Shown here one piece after another: positions 1 to 6,500 of a stretch of 13,900 bases of DNA. The first letter of the stretch is position 1. Each line of letters starts with the position of its first letter. Source of the stretch: Alphaproteobacteria bacterium (lineage in GTDB: Bacteria; Pseudomonadota; Alphaproteobacteria; M2410). The stretch is taken from assembly GCA_021774955.1 (NCBI GenBank), contig JAJFIN010000360.1, positions 1 through 13,900 of the forward strand, given 5' to 3'. The notes beneath the pieces were generated by a model. It worked only from the letters and a program-made list of their open reading frames with translations, did no database searches and was not told the origin of the DNA. A program made the position numbers and the translations under genes.

Positions 1-1
1 C

Positions 2-559
2 CTTGAGCGCGAAATCCCCGCCCTCATGCGCATTAAGCACTTTGAGCCCCTGATTGATCGCATCGCCTGGTTCGACACGGTCGGAGAAGCCTTTCCGGAA
101 AATGTTCGAACGACAGCCCGCGCCTATCTCGACGAGCTGGGCTATCCCCATGCTGATATTGCTCAAATTACCTCCTGGGAAGAAGCCGCCGACGCCGCCC
201 AAAACCTTGACATTGATAGCGATGCCTGGGCCGTCGAAGAGCAGCTTCGGGCTGGCTTAGTCACCGCCGCCCTAGAACAGATGGAAGAAGACGCCTTGCA
301 GATTGGCCTCACACATATTTCGTCAAAAGCCGCTGAAACTGTACGCGAAACGATGGATCAAACCGCCGCCATCTGGGATGTTGAAGATGATGGCCTGATC
401 ACAGCCGCTATTGGCGCAGCCGTGCAAGCATGCCATAACGCCGCCCTATTGCTTGCCGCCGGTGAAGAAGACCCACACCCCTTTGCCTTCAAATACCAAT
501 TGTTCGAAGCTGGGCGCTGGCCCATTGCCGTCACCGGACAGTCTTTCAATCTGTTTTGA
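2..559 (+). CDS. Unrecognised helical protein, 5'-truncated by the window edge
   Basis: The reading frame is open from base 2 and ends at a TGA at 557-559. The first in-window ATG (base 26) has no Shine-Dalgarno sequence before it, and the codons before it read as ordinary protein (LEREIPAL), so the true start probably lies upstream of the window. The visible part is about 185 residues, acidic, rich in Ala and Glu, and looks mainly alpha-helical. I see no signal peptide, membrane segment, cysteine cluster or catalytic motif. The C-terminus is more hydrophobic and ends in SFNLF. It lies 30 bp before xth on the same strand, so the two may be co-transcribed, but this says little about its role. 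I do not recognise the family. That it is a real gene is supported by coherent length and composition and by its clean junction with xth. Confidence 0.7.
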   Translation, partial: LEREIPALMRIKHFEPLIDRIAWFDTVGEAFPENVRTTARAYLDELGYPHADIAQITSWEEAADAAQNLDIDSDAWAVEEQLRAGLVTAALEQMEEDALQIGLTHISSKAAETVRETMDQTAAIWDVEDDGLITAAIGAAVQACHNAALLLAAGEEDPHPFAFKYQLFEAGRWPIAVTGQSFNLF

Positions 560-589
560 ACACCTGCCAAAATCTCATGAGGAATTTCT

Positions 590-1393
590 GTGTCTGCTGT
601 GAAAATTGCCACTTGGAATATTAATTCAGTTCGCCTCCGAATTGAATCGGTCGCCCAATTTTTAAAGACCTACCAGCCTGACATTTTGTGTCTTCAAGAA
701 ACCAAAGTGGCTAACGAACTTTTTCCCCGCGAAGCTTTCATCGACATGGGTTATCCCCATCTCGCGATCAACGGCCAGAAGGGTTATCACGGTGTCGCAA
801 CGATTTCTCGGCTGCCATTAGATAAGGTTTCACACAAAGGGTTTTGCAACAAAGGCGACGCCCGTCATGTCTGTATCACCTTGGATGGCGACCTCGAAAT
901 CCACAATTTCTACGTGCCCGCAGGCGGCGATATCCCAGATCCTGAAAAGAATGACAAGTTCCAACATAAGCTCGATTTTCTGACCGAAACAACAAAGTGG
1001 TTTAAGAACAGAAAGAACAAGAAAAACAATCGTTTAGTTCTGGTTGGCGATCTCAATATTGCGCCTTTGGAACACGATGTCTGGTCACACAAACAATTGC
1101 TTAAAGTGGTCAGCCACACACCGATTGAAGTCGAACATTTGGCGGATCTGCAAGCCTCTCACAATTGGATCGACATCACCCGCGAACACATTCCTGAGCC
1201 TGAGAAAATTTACACCTGGTGGTCCTATCGTTCGCCCAATTGGGACACGTCAGACAAGGGCCGACGTCTCGATCATATCTGGGTGACGCCCAAACTTAAG
1301 GACAGCACTGGCGAGGTCCAGGTTTTGCGAGATGTCCGCGGCTGGGAGCGGCCTTCCGATCACGCGCCGGTCATGACCACACTGAAATTATGA
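590..1393 (+). CDS. xth: Exodeoxyribonuclease III (AP endonuclease, EEP family)
   Basis: This is a 267-residue exonuclease III/AP endonuclease, which cleaves the backbone 5' of abasic sites and removes 3'-blocking groups in base excision repair. The family motifs appear in order: KIATWNINSVR at residues 5-15 (Asn10), LQETK at 35-39 (metal ligand Glu37), NFYVPAGG at 106-113 (Tyr108), LVGDLNIAP at 151-159 (Asp154 and Asn156), RRLDHIWV near 225-232, and PSDHAPV at 255-261 (catalytic Asp257-His258). Length is normal for the family and no catalytic residue is missing. The start is the GTG at 590, preceded by TGAGGA at 578-583 with suitable spacing. A later in-frame GTG at 599 is less well placed. 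It follows the unknown gene by 30 bp and converges on hemN, with repeat copy 1 between the two stop codons. Confidence 0.95.
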   Translation: MSAVKIATWNINSVRLRIESVAQFLKTYQPDILCLQETKVANELFPREAFIDMGYPHLAINGQKGYHGVATISRLPLDKVSHKGFCNKGDARHVCITLDGDLEIHNFYVPAGGDIPDPEKNDKFQHKLDFLTETTKWFKNRKNKKNNRLVLVGDLNIAPLEHDVWSHKQLLKVVSHTPIEVEHLADLQASHNWIDITREHIPEPEKIYTWWSYRSPNWDTSDKGRRLDHIWVTPKLKDSTGEVQVLRDVRGWERPSDHAPVMTTLKL

Positions 1394-1399
1394 TCGTCG

Positions 1400-1417
1400 C
1401 TCACACAGCCTGATTAT
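1400..1417 (+). repeat. 18-bp direct repeat, outer copy of the hemN 3' end
   Basis: The sequence CTCACACAGCCTGATTAT here matches 1639-1656 at 17 of 18 positions. The second occurrence is the very end of hemN: it holds the last codons and the stop on the minus strand. The two lie on either side of repeat copy 1, separated from it by about 13 bp on the left and 41 bp on the right. This looks like a local duplication of the hemN tail or an unusual, partly eroded insertion-site duplication. Confidence 0.65.
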
Positions 1418-1430
1418 ATATTCATTTTTA

Positions 1431-1597
1431 CTTCCCCCGAAAATGCGTGAGCATTTGTCGGGGGCCCACTCGCATATCTGCCGAGTGCAAAACATGGGTT
1501 GACCGTAGGAATTGGCCGCACACAAAACAACCTTAAACGGATATTGTACGGAAAAGCCATTGGACCTCTGACAAATGCTTCGCATTTTCTGAGGAAG
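1431..1597 (+). repeat. 167-bp terminal-inverted-repeat element, copy 1
   Basis: The element begins CTTCCCCCGAAAATGCG and ends CGCATTTTCTGAGGAAG, the ends being imperfect inverted repeats of about 37 bp. Each end is also a hairpin by itself. On the left, CCCCCGA (1434-1440) pairs with TCGGGGG (1458-1464), and AAATGC (1441-1446) with GCATTT (1451-1456). On the right, AAATGC (1573-1578) pairs with GCATTT (1582-1587) inside an outer partial stem. A third small stem is CACTCG (1467-1472) with CGAGTG (1482-1487). Copy 2 lies at 3143-3308 in the same orientation and at nearly the same length. No transposase or credible coding frame is inside, so it resembles a MITE-like or intergenic palindromic element. 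It fills most of the gap between the convergent xth and hemN stop codons. The hairpins lack T-runs, so a terminator role is uncertain. Confidence 0.85.
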
Positions 1598-1638
1598 CGT
1601 AGAGAGCGTGACCCTGTTAAAAAATCAACTGGAAAAGC

Positions 1639-1656
1639 CTCACACAGCCTGACTAT
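1639..1656 (+). repeat. 18-bp direct repeat, inner copy within the hemN end
   Basis: CTCACACAGCCTGACTAT covers the last codons and TGA stop of hemN (minus strand) and matches 1400-1417 except at one position. See the outer copy for interpretation. Confidence 0.65.
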
Positions 1657-2998
1657 GCTGGCGCTGTGAAGCTGTCTTGGCCGAACGAAAAGCATCGAAA
1701 TAGGCCGCTGGAATCCGGGCAAAACGGCGCGCATCGCCATGAATTCGAATGTGACGGCCTTCAATCTCAACCAATTCATCTTGGACCAGCTCAGCTAAGG
1801 CCGCCAGCGGGTCATCAAGCGCGTCTTCACGATAGCCATGGCTGCGACACGCGGCCCCCACATCGACATCAAACTGACAGAGCAGGTCGTGAATGATGTG
1901 GCCGCGCAGACGATCTTCGCCATCAAACGCATAACCCCGCTCAACCGGCAATCGACCAGCCATGACATCCAGGCGGTAACGCCCCATATCCTTGTGGTTT
2001 TGCACAAAGCCTTGTCTGAAATAGCCAATTGAGGAAACGCCCAAACCGAGCAGAAAATCGCTGTTGTCAGTGGTGTAGCCTTGGAAATTGCGGTGCAGTT
2101 TTTTTGTCTGGGCAGCGCGTTCAAGCGGGTCACCCGGGCGGGCATAATGGTCGAAACCAATATCGACATAGCCATTGGTGTGAAGCACTTCTCCAATGAT
2201 TTCTGCCTGCGCGAGCCGTTCTTTCGCATCTCCCAGCCGCGCCTCATCAATGACTTGCTGATGGGGTTTGACCCACGGCACATGGGCATAACCAAAAACC
2301 GACAGCCGATCCGGCTCCAATGAAATCGCCTCTAGGGCTGTCCGCTCAACGCTGGCACGGGTTTGATTGGGCAGCCCATACATCAAATCAAAGCTAATGG
2401 ATTCAATGCCGGCTTTTTGCAGCCACTCAACACTGTCTGCCACCAGGTCAAAGGGCTGCACCCGATTGATGGCTTCTTGCACATCGGCGGCAAAATCCTG
2501 AACCCCCAGGCTCACCCGATTGACCCCACATTGAGCCAGCATGCGGGCTTTTTTGCGTGTCATCGTGCGCGGATCAATTTCGACCGCAAATTCAATATCA
2601 TCACGAAACCGAAACGAACTTTGTAAACGCTCGATCAGCGCTTCAAAGTCCTGATCGCGAATGATTGTCGGTGTGCCGCCGCCAAAATGAAGGTGGCCGA
2701 TCGCAGCTTTCTCATCCATCGCCGCGCTCAAGGTTTCAGCTTCGCGTTTGATCAAGTCCAAATAGGCCGATACCGAGCGATAATTGTTGGCAATATTGGT
2801 GTGGCAACCGCAATACCAGCAAAGCTGTTTGCAAAACGGCACATGGACATACAGAGAAAAAGTATCGGTCGGTCGAACCGTCCCCAGCCATTGAGTATAA
2901 ACTTCCCCATCAACACGTTCATCGAACTGAAGCGCTGTTGGATAGCTCGTGTAGCGGGGAACCTCAGTCTCCAGATATTTCGTCAGATTGGCTTTCAT
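1640..2998 (-). CDS. hemN: Oxygen-independent coproporphyrinogen III oxidase (radical SAM)
   Basis: This 452-residue HemN is the radical-SAM coproporphyrinogen III dehydrogenase, which oxidatively decarboxylates coproporphyrinogen III to protoporphyrinogen IX without O2 in cytoplasmic heme synthesis. PRYTSYPTAL at residues 14-23 is the family N-terminal signature. The [4Fe-4S]-binding CxxxCxxC is Cys56, Cys60 and Cys63, followed by the extra Cys65 typical of HemN. HFGGGTPT (SAM-binding region), VEIDPR, RVSLGVQDF, FDLMYGLPNQT, LSVFGYAHVPW, and HRNFQGYTT follow in the usual order. The length matches true HemN rather than the shorter HemW. ATG at 2998 is the only start before the signature; a weak TAGG lies about 9 bases upstream. 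An FNR-type box at 3034-3047 suggests induction by low oxygen. Repeat copies lie beyond both ends of the gene. Confidence 0.96.
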   Translation of the reverse strand: MKANLTKYLETEVPRYTSYPTALQFDERVDGEVYTQWLGTVRPTDTFSLYVHVPFCKQLCWYCGCHTNIANNYRSVSAYLDLIKREAETLSAAMDEKAAIGHLHFGGGTPTIIRDQDFEALIERLQSSFRFRDDIEFAVEIDPRTMTRKKARMLAQCGVNRVSLGVQDFAADVQEAINRVQPFDLVADSVEWLQKAGIESISFDLMYGLPNQTRASVERTALEAISLEPDRLSVFGYAHVPWVKPHQQVIDEARLGDAKERLAQAEIIGEVLHTNGYVDIGFDHYARPGDPLERAAQTKKLHRNFQGYTTDNSDFLLGLGVSSIGYFRQGFVQNHKDMGRYRLDVMAGRLPVERGYAFDGEDRLRGHIIHDLLCQFDVDVGAACRSHGYREDALDDPLAALAELVQDELVEIEGRHIRIHGDARRFARIPAAYFDAFRSAKTASQRQHSQAV

Positions 2999-3033
2999 GA
3001 AAACAAGCCTAGCCTCACGAGCCCCTGCGCGCT

Positions 3034-3047
3034 TTGACTTGCATCAA
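3034..3047. promoter_or_regulatory. FNR/Anr/FixK-type box upstream of hemN
   Basis: TTGACTTGCATCAA fits the FNR/Anr/FixK consensus (TTGAT-N4-ATCAA) with one difference. It sits in a longer perfect dyad, CTTTGA-N6-TCAAAG (3032-3049). hemN is a classic target of these regulators. The site centre is about 42 bp upstream of the hemN start codon. If it acts at the usual class II position (-41.5), transcription would begin almost at the ATG. Confidence 0.75.
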
Positions 3048-3142
3048 AGCGCCAAGTTCTTTTTCACATCTCACCATCGAGACCTTCGCACGGCTCGATT
3101 GATCCTGGTGATAAGGATGAGGTTTGTATCTGATCCCTTAGC

Positions 3143-3308
3143 CTTCCCCAGAAAATGCACAGCATTTATCTGGGGCCCACTCGTAGGTCTGTTGAGTACA
3201 GACTATGTAATTCTAGAAAGAACAGGCAGCACCACACTAGCCTCTTACGGAATATTGCGCTGAGCCGCCATTGGACCACAGACAAATGCTGCGCATTTTC
3301 TGAGGAAG
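3143..3308 (+). repeat. 166-bp terminal-inverted-repeat element, copy 2
   Basis: This is the second copy of the element at 1431-1597, in the same orientation. The ends match closely: CTTCCCCAGAAAATGC on the left and GCGCATTTTCTGAGGAAG on the right. The middle has diverged but aligns in phase (for example CCCACTCG, then GAGT at the same distance, and ACGG-ATATTG near the right side). The left hairpin is CCCCAGA (3146-3152) with TCTGGGG (3169-3175), and AAATGC (3153-3158) with GCATTT (3162-3167), with one bulged base in the same place as in copy 1. The C-G pair at stem position 5 in copy 1 is an A-T pair here, a compensatory change. It lies upstream of the hemN regulatory box and downstream of the thioesterase gene. 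Confidence 0.85.
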
Positions 3309-3382
3309 TGAGAAGAGGGTTTTACGAAATCGATCCTTGCAAAGGCCTTCACCATTAAATCCGGATCGTCTCAAAGCTCTTT

Positions 3383-3829
3383 TTAATCTTTCTTTTTCAA
3401 CGTCACGAAACTTGCCGTCGAAGACCCGGTGGCCAGTAAAACACCTTCTTCGTCGCGCAACTCCGCTTCGGCAAAGGCAACCGACTTCCCCTTTCGCACG
3501 ACCCGGCCCTCAGCCAAAATACGGCCCGGCCGACAAGCCGCAAGAAAGCTCGTCTTCATTTCAAGTGTCGGAGAGATCTGACCCCACTCAAGCGTCAGCC
3601 CAACGGCCAGCGCCATGGCGTCATCAAGCATGGCCGCGACCATGCCGCCTTGAATACCGCCCCATTTGTTGCACAGAGTTTCGGTCGCATCGAAACCGAT
3701 ATTGACCCGCCCCGTCTCGACATCGACCGCCAAAATCTCCAGGCCCAAAACTTCCTGGGCCGGAGATCGCTTTTTCAGGACCGCGCGAATATTGGGTGGA
3801 TAAGATTCAGCGGCGCTTGGATCAATCAT
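3383..3829 (-). CDS. PaaI-family hotdog-fold thioesterase
   Basis: This 148-residue single-domain protein has the PaaI/YdiI-type hotdog pattern: CNKWGGIQGGMVAAMLDDAMA around residues 53-73, containing the conserved Asn54, the Gly-rich turn and the acidic pair Asp69-Asp70 at the start of the central helix. A strand-rich second half follows (PTLEMKTSFLAACRPG, then GKSVAFAEAEL). Members of this family hydrolyse acyl-CoA thioesters, often aromatic or medium-chain; the substrate cannot be read from sequence. The length is normal for a cytoplasmic tetrameric hotdog enzyme. The chosen ATG at 3829 has GGAA about 6 bases upstream and AGG directly adjacent, so the ribosome site is modest. It is divergent from the iminopeptidase gene, with a 97-bp shared upstream region, and tandem with hemN. 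Confidence 0.88.
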   Translation of the reverse strand: MIDPSAAESYPPNIRAVLKKRSPAQEVLGLEILAVDVETGRVNIGFDATETLCNKWGGIQGGMVAAMLDDAMALAVGLTLEWGQISPTLEMKTSFLAACRPGRILAEGRVVRKGKSVAFAEAELRDEEGVLLATGSSTASFVTLKKKD

Positions 3830-3926
3830 CCTGGTTTCCCGTATTTTTTTTCAACACTGTCTTTGTTACCGTCGAAATGATAATGCCGCTAGGCCCTTAA
3901 CCCTTGGGAAACGAACCAAACCGCTT

Positions 3927-4895
3927 ATGACCGATCCGCGCCGCACGCTTTACCCGCCAATCGAACCCTTCCAAGAAGGTTTTCTCGATGTATCGCCCCT
4001 TCATTCGATCTACTATGAGCAAAGTGGCAACCCAGACGGCAAGCCAGTAATCTTTGTCCATGGTGGACCCGGAGCCGGAACGAGCCCTGATCACCGCCGC
4101 TTTTTTGATCCCGCAGGCTATCAGATTATCTTGTTCGACCAACGAGGCTGCGGCAAAAGCAAACCCTTTGCTGCCCTTGAAGATAACACCACCCAAGATC
4201 TCATTTCGGATATGGAACAAATTCGCGCGCATCTCGGCATCGATCGCTGGCAAGTTTTCGGCGGCTCGTGGGGCTCGACCCTTGGCCTCGCCTACGTCCA
4301 AACCTACCCCAATCGGGTCACCGAATTGATCCTGCGCGGTATCTTCCTGTGTCGGCCTGAAGAGATCCACTGGCTTTACCAGGACGGTGCCAGTCAAATA
4401 TTCCCTGAAGCATTTGAACGCTACCTAGCGCCCATCCCCTTCGAAGAACGCGGTGACCTCGTTGCGGCTTATCACACACAGCTGACCAGCGATGATGAAC
4501 TCGTGCGCGTCACAGCGGCACGCGCCTGGAGCCAATGGGAGGGCGCGACCTGCACGCTTTTGCCAGACCCCAGCCAGGTTGAAAAGTTCGGCCAAGAAGC
4601 CTTGGCCGTGTCGATGGCGCGCATTGAATGCCATTACTTTTCAAACGGTGGATTTTTCGATGGACCGGACCAATTGCTGAAGAATTGCGCAGAAATCCGC
4701 CACATTCCGGGAATTATTGTTCAAGGCCGCTATGACATTGTCTGTCCACCAACCAGCGCCTGGGACCTCCACAACGCTTGGCCCGAGGCCGATCTTCAGA
4801 TCATCCCCGATGTCGGTCATTCCGCTTTTGAACCCGGCATTACCGACGCCCTCATTCGCGCCACAGACAAATTTGTGGCGGCTGAAACACTCTAA
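3927..4895 (+). CDS. pip: Proline iminopeptidase (alpha/beta hydrolase, S33)
   Basis: This 322-residue enzyme of the S33 family releases N-terminal proline from peptides in the cytoplasm. HGGPGAG at residues 45-51 gives the oxyanion region, and DQRGCGKS at 71-78 is the family signature. GGSWGSTLGLAY at 112-123 carries the nucleophile Ser114. The remaining triad members fit Asp270 (QGRYDIVCP) and His298 (GHSAFEPG). The LYPPIEPF start and the MARIECHYF segment at 230-238 are typical of the bacterial monomeric type. There is no signal peptide. ATG at 3927 is the natural start by alignment with the family; the upstream GGGAA is rather far away, and a GATAAT at 3879-3884 is a possible -10 element. 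Its TAA overlaps the stop codon of the convergent amidohydrolase gene. Confidence 0.93.
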   Translation: MTDPRRTLYPPIEPFQEGFLDVSPLHSIYYEQSGNPDGKPVIFVHGGPGAGTSPDHRRFFDPAGYQIILFDQRGCGKSKPFAALEDNTTQDLISDMEQIRAHLGIDRWQVFGGSWGSTLGLAYVQTYPNRVTELILRGIFLCRPEEIHWLYQDGASQIFPEAFERYLAPIPFEERGDLVAAYHTQLTSDDELVRVTAARAWSQWEGATCTLLPDPSQVEKFGQEALAVSMARIECHYFSNGGFFDGPDQLLKNCAEIRHIPGIIVQGRYDIVCPPTSAWDLHNAWPEADLQIIPDVGHSAFEPGITDALIRATDKFVAAETL

Positions 4896-6322
4896 GGGGC
4901 AGCGGCGCTTTTATGATGCGCATCGATCGCGCTCGACATTTCTTCAACCGACCGACGCAAAGCGTCTTCATCGATGGTGAGCACTTCACCGCCGCGCATC
5001 AAGACCTGGCCATCGACAATCACAACATCAACGTCATTGGAATCGATGACATAGACCAGGTGCGAAATGATGTCATAGAGCGGGGCCAAACGCAGACTTG
5101 AGAGATCAACCTGAATAAGGTCAGCGCGTTTGCCGACTTCTAATGAGCCGGTAATATCCTCAACACCGAGAGCCTCAGCCCCACCAATCGTTGCCATGCG
5201 CAGGGCGCTATAGGCCGGAATGACCGTCGGGTCCGCACTCACACCCTTATGCAGAAGAGCCGCCAACCGCATTTCCTCCCACATATCCAAATCATTGTTA
5301 GATGCCGCCCCATCGGTACCGAGGCCGACCCTCATGCCTTTCTTGAGCATCATTGGCAGCGGCGCAATGCCGGCCGATGTTTTTAGGTTCGAGGTCGGAT
5401 TATGAATGACGCCGGTCTTGCTAGCCGCCAAAAACGCCATTTCCTCTTCATCGACCCACACACCGTGGGCGGCAATCAGAGGATGATCGAGGAGGCCGAG
5501 CTTTCTGAGATGGCGAAACGACGTGGTCTGGTAGCGCTTCTGGATGTCGGTCACTTCGCGCCGATCTTCGGCCACATGGATCATGATCGGCACGTCTAAT
5601 TCTTTAGCCACGCCCAGCGCTTGGGTTAGGTGTTCCGGTGAAACGGTATAAGGGGCGTGGAGGGCAAAGGCGGGGATGACCCGGCTCGATCGGCCTTGCC
5701 ATTGTTTGACATAATCAACGGTCGAGGCAAATGAATCGTCCCAGCCCTCAAATCCGGGACTTGGAAAGTCGATCGCTGACTGGCCAGCAATGGCCCGCAG
5801 CCCACATTGTTCGACCACTTTCGAAACCATGTCGCTATAGAAATACATATCGGCAAAAAATGTCGTGCCACCGCGGATCATCTCCCAACAAGCAAGTTCC
5901 GTCCCGACACGGACGAATTCTTCATCGACGAATTGCCCTTCAAGTGGAAAGATATGCTCATAGAGCCAAGTCATGAGATCGAGGTCATCGGCAATACCGC
6001 GCAAAAGGGTCATCGCCGAATGCGCATGGCCATTAACGAGACCCGGCATAACTAGGCGATCACCACCATCAAGATTGTCTCGGCCGGCATAATTTTCCGC
6101 GATTTCTTGCTCTGTCCCGACCGCGACAATAATGCCGTTATCAATGGCAACAGCGCCATTTTCGATAACATTTTGATCGCTATTCATGGTGACCACGTAG
6201 CGCCCCGAGACGATCAAATCAACCGAAGTCAAATTGCTCGGTACACGGTCCACAGCATGGGTTGAATAGATAGAAACCAAACTAATAAAAACAAAAACCG
6301 CTAGCCTAAAAACCCTCAACAT
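4892..6322 (-). CDS. MTA/SAH-deaminase-like amidohydrolase with a signal peptide
   Basis: The product is a 476-residue metal-dependent hydrolase of the amidohydrolase superfamily, closest by motif to 5'-methylthioadenosine/S-adenosylhomocysteine deaminases (MtaD group). Visible motifs are HAHSAMTLLRG (metal ligands His99 and His101), the family-typical GIADDLDLMTWL, HAPYTVSPE at 222-230, HVAED at 249-253, AHGV with His286, HNPTSNLKTSAGIAP, and GTDGAASNN with metal-binding Asp337. Unusually, the N-terminus is a candidate signal peptide: MLRVFRLAVFVFISLVS, then a THA site before VDRV, which suggests periplasmic or membrane-anchored location. I chose the ATG at 6322 because GGAGG (6337-6333) sits 10 bases before it. 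An in-frame TTG at 6328 is too close to that site. The deaminase substrate is inferred; other purine or guanine-like substrates are possible. Confidence 0.85.
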   Translation of the reverse strand: MLRVFRLAVFVFISLVSIYSTHAVDRVPSNLTSVDLIVSGRYVVTMNSDQNVIENGAVAIDNGIIVAVGTEQEIAENYAGRDNLDGGDRLVMPGLVNGHAHSAMTLLRGIADDLDLMTWLYEHIFPLEGQFVDEEFVRVGTELACWEMIRGGTTFFADMYFYSDMVSKVVEQCGLRAIAGQSAIDFPSPGFEGWDDSFASTVDYVKQWQGRSSRVIPAFALHAPYTVSPEHLTQALGVAKELDVPIMIHVAEDRREVTDIQKRYQTTSFRHLRKLGLLDHPLIAAHGVWVDEEEMAFLAASKTGVIHNPTSNLKTSAGIAPLPMMLKKGMRVGLGTDGAASNNDLDMWEEMRLAALLHKGVSADPTVIPAYSALRMATIGGAEALGVEDITGSLEVGKRADLIQVDLSSLRLAPLYDIISHLVYVIDSNDVDVVIVDGQVLMRGGEVLTIDEDALRRSVEEMSSAIDAHHKSAAAP

Positions 6323-6415
6323 CCGCAATTTCCCTCCGTTTTTTCCCCCGTTTAACGGTCGAGCAGATCACAAAGCGCTGCGCAAAACCATTTCCTTTTT
6401 AGGGTTAATTGTTCT

Positions 6416-6433
6416 TTGACAAAATCATGTCAA
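6416..6433. promoter_or_regulatory. Perfect dyad TTGACA-N6-TGTCAA between divergent genes
   Basis: The arms TTGACA (6416-6421) and TGTCAA (6428-6433) are perfect inverted repeats around AAATCA. Each strand thus shows a consensus -35 hexamer pointing toward its own gene, and the dyad could equally be an operator. The -10 candidates are weak: AATTAA lies 17 bases downstream on the minus strand, and none is good on the plus strand. The half-site spacing is too wide for a standard FNR box. Confidence 0.4.
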
Positions 6434-6451
6434 TTTAATCGATGTTCACAT

Positions 6452-6470
6452 CCTGGTCACCATGATCAGG
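6452..6470. promoter_or_regulatory. Imperfect dyad CCTGGTCA-N3-TGATCAGG before the chemoreceptor
   Basis: CCTGGTCA (6452-6459) and TGATCAGG (6463-6470) are inverted repeats with one mismatch around a 3-base spacer. The dyad lies 30 bp upstream of the chemoreceptor ATG. It could be an operator or a small hairpin in the mRNA leader, upstream of the ribosome binding site. Confidence 0.35.
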
Positions 6471-6500
6471 CTCTGAAATCATATCTGAGGGGTCAGAACC

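Larger units (their letters stand above)
2999..3382. other. Intergenic region between hemN and the thioesterase gene
   Basis: This 384-bp gap separates the hemN start from the end of the next minus-strand gene. It holds the FNR-type box (3034-3047), about 94 bp with no clear feature except a weak ATCCT/AGGAT dyad (3102-3118), repeat copy 2 (3143-3308), and about 74 bp with nothing I can identify. Open frames running through the repeat have no start signal and no protein-like composition. Confidence 0.7.

Noticed and set aside
1434..1464. Intrinsic terminator for xth or hemN formed by the repeat hairpin
   Set aside because: The stem is strong but no T-run follows on either strand; termination there cannot be supported from sequence.
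1414..1779. Minus-strand open frame running through repeat copy 1 into the hemN end
   Set aside because: It overlaps hemN and reads through the inverted-repeat ends; there is no ribosome site, and the composition is Arg/Cys/Phe-rich as expected from translated repeat DNA.
1431..3308. Composite transposon carrying hemN
   Set aside because: No transposase lies between or beside the copies, no target duplication flanks the whole unit, and hemN has its own native-looking regulatory site.
3155..3358. Plus-strand open frame through repeat copy 2
   Set aside because: It begins inside the left hairpin, has no Shine-Dalgarno sequence and no protein-like pattern; it is a by-product of the repeat.
3897..4397. 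166-codon frame antisense to the iminopeptidase gene
   Set aside because: The plus-strand gene has complete catalytic motifs; the antisense frame shows no family features and is explained by codon bias.
6416..6433. The TTGACA/TGTCAA dyad as an FNR box
   Set aside because: An FNR/FixK site needs TTGA-N6-TCAA; here the half-sites are 10 bases apart.
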